64,000 nucleotides of DNA, taken from positions 124,001-188,000 of the forward strand of contig NZ_JAUXMX010000030.1 in NCBI RefSeq assembly GCF_030683065.1, given 5' to 3'. Position 1 is the first letter of the stretch. Each line of letters opens with the position of its first letter. Source of the DNA: Pseudomonas sp. (GTDB lineage Bacteria; Pseudomonadota; Gammaproteobacteria; Pseudomonadales; Pseudomonadaceae). Positions 59,716 to 64,000 of the stretch are shown piece by piece. Both the position numbers and the translations under genes were made by a program. Below the pieces are notes generated by a model. That model made no database searches, was not told where the DNA came from, and worked only from the letters and a program-made list of their open reading frames with translations.

Positions 59716-61593
59716 TCAGCGCACCTCGCCACGCAACGCGGCTACCCGCGCCTGCAACAGCTGCCGGTCAGCCTGCTCGGCACTGAGTGGCGCCCCGGCC
59801 ACCAGCGTGATGCGTGACCACAGACGCTTGAGCAGACGTTTTCGCGGATCGCGGCTGAAAAAACTGCCCCACAGGCCTTGCAGCGCCAAGGGAATCACCG
59901 GCACCGGATTTTCCTCAAGAATGCGCTCGATCCCGCCTTTGAACTCCTGGATCGCGCCATCGCCGGTCAACTTGCCTTCGGGAAAAATGCACACCAGCTC
60001 GCCATTACGCAGGTATTCGGCGATCTTCTTGAACGCTGCGTCGTAGATCAGCAGATCCTCGTTGCGCCCGGCAATCGGCACAGTACCGGCGGTGCGGAAG
60101 ATGAAGTTGAGAACGGGCAAATTGTAGATCTTGTAGTACATGACGAAACGCACCGGGCGGCGTACCGCGCCGCCGACCAGCAGTGCATCGACGAAAGACA
60201 CATGGTTGCACACCAGCACCGCCGGGCCTTCCTCGGGGATGGCGTCCAGCCCCCGGTGCTCGACCCGGTACAGCGAGTGACCGAGCAGCCAGATCAGAAA
60301 GCGCATGCTGAACTCGGGGACCAGCTTGAAGATGTAGCTGTTGACCGCGACATTCATCAGCGATATCGCCAGGAATAATTGCGGAATCGACAGCTCGGCG
60401 ACGCTGAGAAAGAGGATCGAGACAATCGCCGAAAGCACCATGAACAGCGCGTTGAGGATGTTGTTGGCGGCAATCACCCGCGCCCGCTCATGCTCTGCAG
60501 TACGCGACTGGATCAGGGCGTACAGCGGCACGATGTAGAAACCGCCGAACAAACCGATGCCGAGCACCGAGGAAAGGATCCACCAGGCCTGGCCGTATCC
60601 CAGCACCGCCAGCCAGTCATGGGCCTGTGCGCCCTGCGGGAAGCCGCCCGAGTGCCACCAGAGCAGCATGCCGAACACAGTCAGGCCGATCGAGCCGAAG
60701 GGCACCAGACCGATCTCCACCTTGTGTCCGCTCATCCGCTCGCAGAGCATCGAGCCCAGGGCAATGCCCACCGAGAACACCGCGAGGATCAGGGTCACCA
60801 CGCTTTCGTCACCGTACAGCCACTGCTTGGCATAGGCCGGAATCTGCGTCAGATAAACCGCGCCGAGAAACCAGAACCAGGAGTTGCCGACCAGCGAGCG
60901 CGACACCGCAGGCCGCTGCTCGACCAGCCCCAGGCGCATGATGCGCCAGGATTGGCGAAAGATGTTCCAGTCCAGCACCAGCTCCGGCAGCGCCGCATGG
61001 GCACGAGGAATGGCGCGACTGGCCAGGTAGCCGAGCAGCGCCACCGTCACCACAGTGCCGGCGACCAGGCTGGCGTAACCGCTGCTGGCCATCATGATGC
61101 CGGCACCGATGGTGCCGGCAAGAATTGCCAGGAAGGTGCCCATCTCCACCAGAGCGTTGCCGCCGACCAATTCCTCTTCGCGCAGATGCTGCGGCAGAAT
61201 CGAATACTTGACCGGGCCGAACAGTGCCGACTGAGTGCCCATGCAGAACAGCACGGCGAGCATCAGCGGCAGATTATTCAGCAGCACCCCGGCAGCGCCG
61301 GCAAGCATGATCAGGATCTCGGCGAACTTGATCGCGCGGATCAGGCTGTCCTTGGCGAACTTTTCGCCGAACTGGCCGCCGAGGGCGGAAAACAGGAAGA
61401 ACGGCAGGATGAACAGCAGCGCGCAGAGGTTGACCAGCAGACTGCTGTCCACACTGGAGCTGAGTTTGTAGAGGATGGCGAGGATCAGCGACTGCTTGAA
61501 GATATTGTCGTTGAAGGCGCCGAGCAGCTGAGTGAGGAAGAACGGCAAGAAGCGCCGTGTTCCGAGCAGGGTGAATTGCGAGTGTGGGGTCAT
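59716..61593 (-). CDS. MFS transporter fused to a PlsC-type acyltransferase
   Basis: 625 residues from ATG 61593 (MTPHSQFTLLGTRRFLPFFL). Residues 1-410 are a 12-TM major facilitator like LplT lysophospholipid flippases (GAFNDNIFKQSLILAIL). Residues 425-625 are an acyltransferase with NHVSFVDAL (NHx4D) and FPEGKLTGDG. This joins lysophospholipid flipping with re-acylation. Compared with Aas-type fusions it lacks the acyl-ACP synthetase domain. Confidence 0.88.
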   Translation of the reverse strand: MTPHSQFTLLGTRRFLPFFLTQLLGAFNDNIFKQSLILAILYKLSSSVDSSLLVNLCALLFILPFFLFSALGGQFGEKFAKDSLIRAIKFAEILIMLAGAAGVLLNNLPLMLAVLFCMGTQSALFGPVKYSILPQHLREEELVGGNALVEMGTFLAILAGTIGAGIMMASSGYASLVAGTVVTVALLGYLASRAIPRAHAALPELVLDWNIFRQSWRIMRLGLVEQRPAVSRSLVGNSWFWFLGAVYLTQIPAYAKQWLYGDESVVTLILAVFSVGIALGSMLCERMSGHKVEIGLVPFGSIGLTVFGMLLWWHSGGFPQGAQAHDWLAVLGYGQAWWILSSVLGIGLFGGFYIVPLYALIQSRTAEHERARVIAANNILNALFMVLSAIVSILFLSVAELSIPQLFLAISLMNVAVNSYIFKLVPEFSMRFLIWLLGHSLYRVEHRGLDAIPEEGPAVLVCNHVSFVDALLVGGAVRRPVRFVMYYKIYNLPVLNFIFRTAGTVPIAGRNEDLLIYDAAFKKIAEYLRNGELVCIFPEGKLTGDGAIQEFKGGIERILEENPVPVIPLALQGLWGSFFSRDPRKRLLKRLWSRITLVAGAPLSAEQADRQLLQARVAALRGEVR

Positions 61594-61737
61594 CGTCCAT
61601 GTACCTGGCATTAGGGCCGTGCAGGGCCGGGGAAACCGCGAGCGCCGCGGCGCCGGTCCAGCATTGGACTGCAACACGCCCCAGCAAAGCCACAGGGAAC
61701 GCTGATTTTTGCCACGGCCTCGGCAAAATAGCCGGTC

Positions 61738-62067
61738 TCAGAGTGGCAACTGGCCCAGCGCCCAGCGCAACAGGAAGAACACCAGCAGCCCACCGCCGAT
61801 GGTCGCCAGCAGGTTGCGAGTGACGGCCGCGATGGCGATAGTCACCAGTCCTGCCAACAGGTAGGCATTGTCCAGGCCCAGCGCCCAGTGCTGGCCATCC
61901 GGCAGCAACATGCCCGGCACTACGATGGCGGTGAGCACCGCGGTCGGCACGAAATGCAGGCCCTGGCGCACCAGCGGCGGGAAGCGCAAATCGGGAAAGG
62001 CGAACAGGCTGTAGCGAATCGAAAAGGTGATCGCCAGCATGCCGAGGATCAATAGCCAGTTATCCAT
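61738..62067 (-). CDS. azlD: AzlD-family branched-chain amino-acid exporter subunit
   Basis: 109 residues with four hydrophobic helices, beginning MDNWLLILGMLAITFSIRYS and including FPDLRFPPLVRQGLHFVPTA. Small partner of AzlC; its start shares a base with the azlC stop. Confidence 0.85.
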   Translation of the reverse strand: MDNWLLILGMLAITFSIRYSLFAFPDLRFPPLVRQGLHFVPTAVLTAIVVPGMLLPDGQHWALGLDNAYLLAGLVTIAIAAVTRNLLATIGGGLLVFFLLRWALGQLPL

Positions 62068-62777
62068 CAGGCCAGCTCCTCGACAACCGAGTCATTACGC
62101 CGCTCCAGCAGCACACCGACGACTATTCCGCTGAACGCTGCGGCCAGCAACCCGAGCTTATAGGGCAAGGCATGACAGGCCAGCGCCACTGCGCCGGCCA
62201 CCAGCGCTGCCGCAACTTGCGGCCGCGAGCGCAGCATGGGCACGACAATGCCAATAAAGGTCGCCAGCATGGCAAAGTCCAGGCCCCAGGCAGCAAGGTT
62301 CGGCACGCGCTGGCCGAACAGTACACCGATCAGGGTGCACAACTGCCAGTTCAGGTACATGGCCAGCGCCGCGCCGAGAAAGTACCAGTGTTTGTGCGGC
62401 GAGCTGTCCGGCTCGGTGTAGCGGTTGAGCACCACCGCATAGGCCTCGTCGGTCAGCCAGAACGCCAACGGCATCCGCCAACGCGTGGGCAGGTGACGGA
62501 CGAAGGGTTGCAGGCTGGCGCTGTACAGGGCGTGACGCAGGTTGACCACCAGGGTGGTGAGCAACAGCACAGCCAGGCCGGTACCGGCGCCGAGCAGGCT
62601 GATGGCGATAAACTGCGCCGAACCGGCGAACACCAGCAGTGACATGCCAATGGTCTGCCAGGCGCTGAGGCCGGCGGCACCGGCCAGGCTACCGAAGATG
62701 ATGCCGAAGGGTACGGCGCCGAGCAGCATCGGCAGCATATCGCGAGCGCCTTGGGCGAATTCATATTGACGAGACAT
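62067..62777 (-). CDS. azlC: AzlC-family branched-chain amino-acid exporter
   Basis: 236 residues from ATG 62777 (MSRQYEFAQGARDMLPMLLG) with AGGAGGACCC upstream. It has VPFGIIFGSLAGAAGLSAWQ and FAGSAQFIAISLLGAGTG, AzlC signatures. Exports valine-type amino acids with AzlD. Confidence 0.88.
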   Translation of the reverse strand: MSRQYEFAQGARDMLPMLLGAVPFGIIFGSLAGAAGLSAWQTIGMSLLVFAGSAQFIAISLLGAGTGLAVLLLTTLVVNLRHALYSASLQPFVRHLPTRWRMPLAFWLTDEAYAVVLNRYTEPDSSPHKHWYFLGAALAMYLNWQLCTLIGVLFGQRVPNLAAWGLDFAMLATFIGIVVPMLRSRPQVAAALVAGAVALACHALPYKLGLLAAAFSGIVVGVLLERRNDSVVEELA

Positions 62778-62876
62778 GGGTCCTCCTTGGGCTGCGCAGG
62801 TTACACCCCAGCCCTGGGGACGGTCTTGCACAGAGGCCAGATAATGTCGCAACCCCCCTCCCGGCGCGGGAGAGGT

Positions 62877-62902
62877 TTTGTAGGCGGGGCTTTAGCCGCG
62901 AA
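62877..62902. repeat. REP-like sequence
   Basis: TTGTAGGCGGGGCTTTAGCC followed by GCGAA matches the common Pseudomonas REP core (GCGGGCTTTAGCCGCGA-type). Single copy here in the azlC-GNAT gap. Confidence 0.6.
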
Positions 62903-63020
62903 CCCAGACGACTCGATCGGTGAAGCAACCCAGGCGGTGTTGCGGACGCTGCAGCTCAACCCCGTGCAACTCGCGCGAGGCCCAGAAGCGTGTGCGTTCA
63001 ACCTCAGTCTGCGCCATCGA

Positions 63021-63590
63021 TCAACCGCTGAAACGCGCCTCCAGCTGTTGCTTGAGCGCCGGCCACTGCTGGTCGGTGATGCTGTACAGCACGCTGTCGT
63101 CGAGGCGCCCGTCGGCCAGGCGGCGATGATTGCGCAGTACACCTTCACGCTGCGCGCCGAGCTTCTCGATGGCACGCTGCGAGCGCAGGTTGCTGGCGGC
63201 GGTCTTCAGTTGCACACGCACCATGCGCCAGCTCTCGAAGGCATGGCGCAGCATCAGGTACTTGACCATGGCGTTGAGGCCGGTGCCATGCTGAGTTTGA
63301 TCGAGCCAGGTCCAGCCGATCTCAGCGGCGGGCAGCGCCGGCATGAAGTCGCCGAAACGGGTGGTGCCGACCAGTTGTTCGCCGAGACGGATGACGAACG
63401 GCAGCGCCTTGCCTTCACGCTGATCGAGCAGGCCCTGGCGATACCAGTCCAGGCGCTGGGGGCCATTCATATGGATCAGCTCCTGGCGATTGGCTTCGGC
63501 CAGAGCGACCAGCGCCGGAATGTCGGCATCGAGCATCGGCTCGACACGCAGCGCACCACGCTGCAGGGTAATCAATTGCGGCTTGAACAT
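63021..63590 (-). CDS. GNAT family N-acetyltransferase
   Basis: 189 residues from ATG 63590 (MFKPQLITLQRGALRVEPML) with GAGGGAG upstream. It has GWTWLDQTQHGTGLNAMVKY, HAFESWRMVRVQLKTAASNL and QRAIEKLGAQREGVLRNHRR, like RimJ/RimL-type acetyltransferases. Substrate unknown. Confidence 0.85.
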   Translation of the reverse strand: MFKPQLITLQRGALRVEPMLDADIPALVALAEANRQELIHMNGPQRLDWYRQGLLDQREGKALPFVIRLGEQLVGTTRFGDFMPALPAAEIGWTWLDQTQHGTGLNAMVKYLMLRHAFESWRMVRVQLKTAASNLRSQRAIEKLGAQREGVLRNHRRLADGRLDDSVLYSITDQQWPALKQQLEARFSG

Positions 63591-63825
63591 GGGCTCCCTC
63601 CTCTGACTAGGCGCAAGCACGCCACGCTAACAGGGCGCACGCCCGACCACAATTACCAAGCGGTAGCAGCCAACTGACTTGCGACCTTGGTCGCGCCTGA
63701 CGCCACGGTACTTTGCTGCGACACTGCTGGGCATTCATTTGAAGTATTGTCTCGCCTTGAGGGAGCTGCAATCAGCACCTGATTAAGACCGGGCAAGTCC
63801 CATATAGTTTGCTGTCGGAGTTTCC

Positions 63826-64000
63826 ATGTCGTTGTCCAGTGGGCTGATCGCAGCGGTCGCCTTGATCTATATGGCCATCCTCTTCGCCATCGCCTTCTAT
63901 GGCGACCGCCGCAGCACGCCCTTGCCGCCACGCATACGCGCCTGGGTCTACAGCCTGTCGCTAGCCGTCTACTGCACCAGCTGGACCTTCTTCGGCGCAG
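63826..64000 (+). CDS. SLC5-type sensor histidine kinase, N-terminal fragment
   Basis: Partial at the right edge; ATG 63826 with CGGAGTTT upstream. The visible 58 codons read MSLSSGLIAAVALIYMAILF, then AIAFYGDRR and YSLSLAVYCTSWTFFGA: two membrane segments typical of sodium/solute-symporter-like sensor kinases of the CbrA group. The kinase part lies outside the window, so a specific gene name is not given. Confidence 0.72.
   Translation, partial: MSLSSGLIAAVALIYMAILFAIAFYGDRRSTPLPPRIRAWVYSLSLAVYCTSWTFFGA

Noticed and set aside
63826..64000. Naming the right-edge kinase cbrA
   Set aside because: Only 58 codons are visible and several SLC5-type sensor kinases share this start, so a specific gene name is not supported.

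Overview
The window is part of a Pseudomonas chromosome of high GC. The host half (about 39.6-64 kb) carries fimV, a usg-like paralogue, asd, leuB, leuD, leuC, a divergent LysR gene, dusC, two GGDEF proteins, an alternating tRNA-Ala/tRNA-Glu cluster and gltX. This order is familiar from Pseudomonas chromosomes. The other half (1 to about 39.55 kb) is a lambda-type siphovirus prophage. It sits beside the 3' end of fimV, where truA would normally follow. Its left end lies outside the window.

Prophage layout, from the control region outward. A Cro/CI switch sits at 25.3-26.4 kb with palindromic operators at OR (25.57-25.61 kb). The same operator type recurs at OL (27.72-27.77 kb), overlapping a near-consensus leftward-operon promoter. 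Transcribed toward lower coordinates from PR are cro, a 40-codon gene, cII, an antirepressor, O- and P-like replication genes, small nin-type genes, a second tyrosine recombinase, rusA, a presumed late regulator and holins. The packaging, head and tail genes follow: TerS/TerL (Nu1/A type), gpW, portal, protease, decoration protein, capsid, connectors, tail tube, frameshifted chaperone, tape measure and tail tip, running off the left edge. No endolysin is seen.

Transcribed toward higher coordinates are cI, a toxin-antitoxin pair with an operator-embedded promoter, a LexA-box DUF1654 gene, and PL with a leader of about 770 nt containing a boxA-like element. The rest of that operon is many small overlapping genes, three DNA methyltransferase-family genes, a DUF4224 gene and the integrase at 38.5-39.5 kb.

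The most unusual items are: a divergent moron pair (a BRCT-domain protein and a zinc-ribbon membrane protein) inserted between the tail-tube and tail-chaperone genes; a second, intact tyrosine recombinase coupled to the replication/nin operon; a 5mC methyltransferase with an SPDC catalytic motif and a repeated recognition region; a methylase-like protein lacking NPPY; two long structured non-coding stretches in the early operon; and antisense small genes in the immunity region.

The host half joins leucine and aspartate-family biosynthesis (leuCDB, asd), type IV pilus/polarity (FimV), c-di-GMP signalling (a five-PAS GGDEF-EAL protein and a 7TM-DISM GGDEF protein), translation (tRNAs, GltX, DusC), phospholipid metabolism (MFS-acyltransferase), branched-chain amino-acid export (AzlCD) and the start of an SLC5-type sensor kinase.
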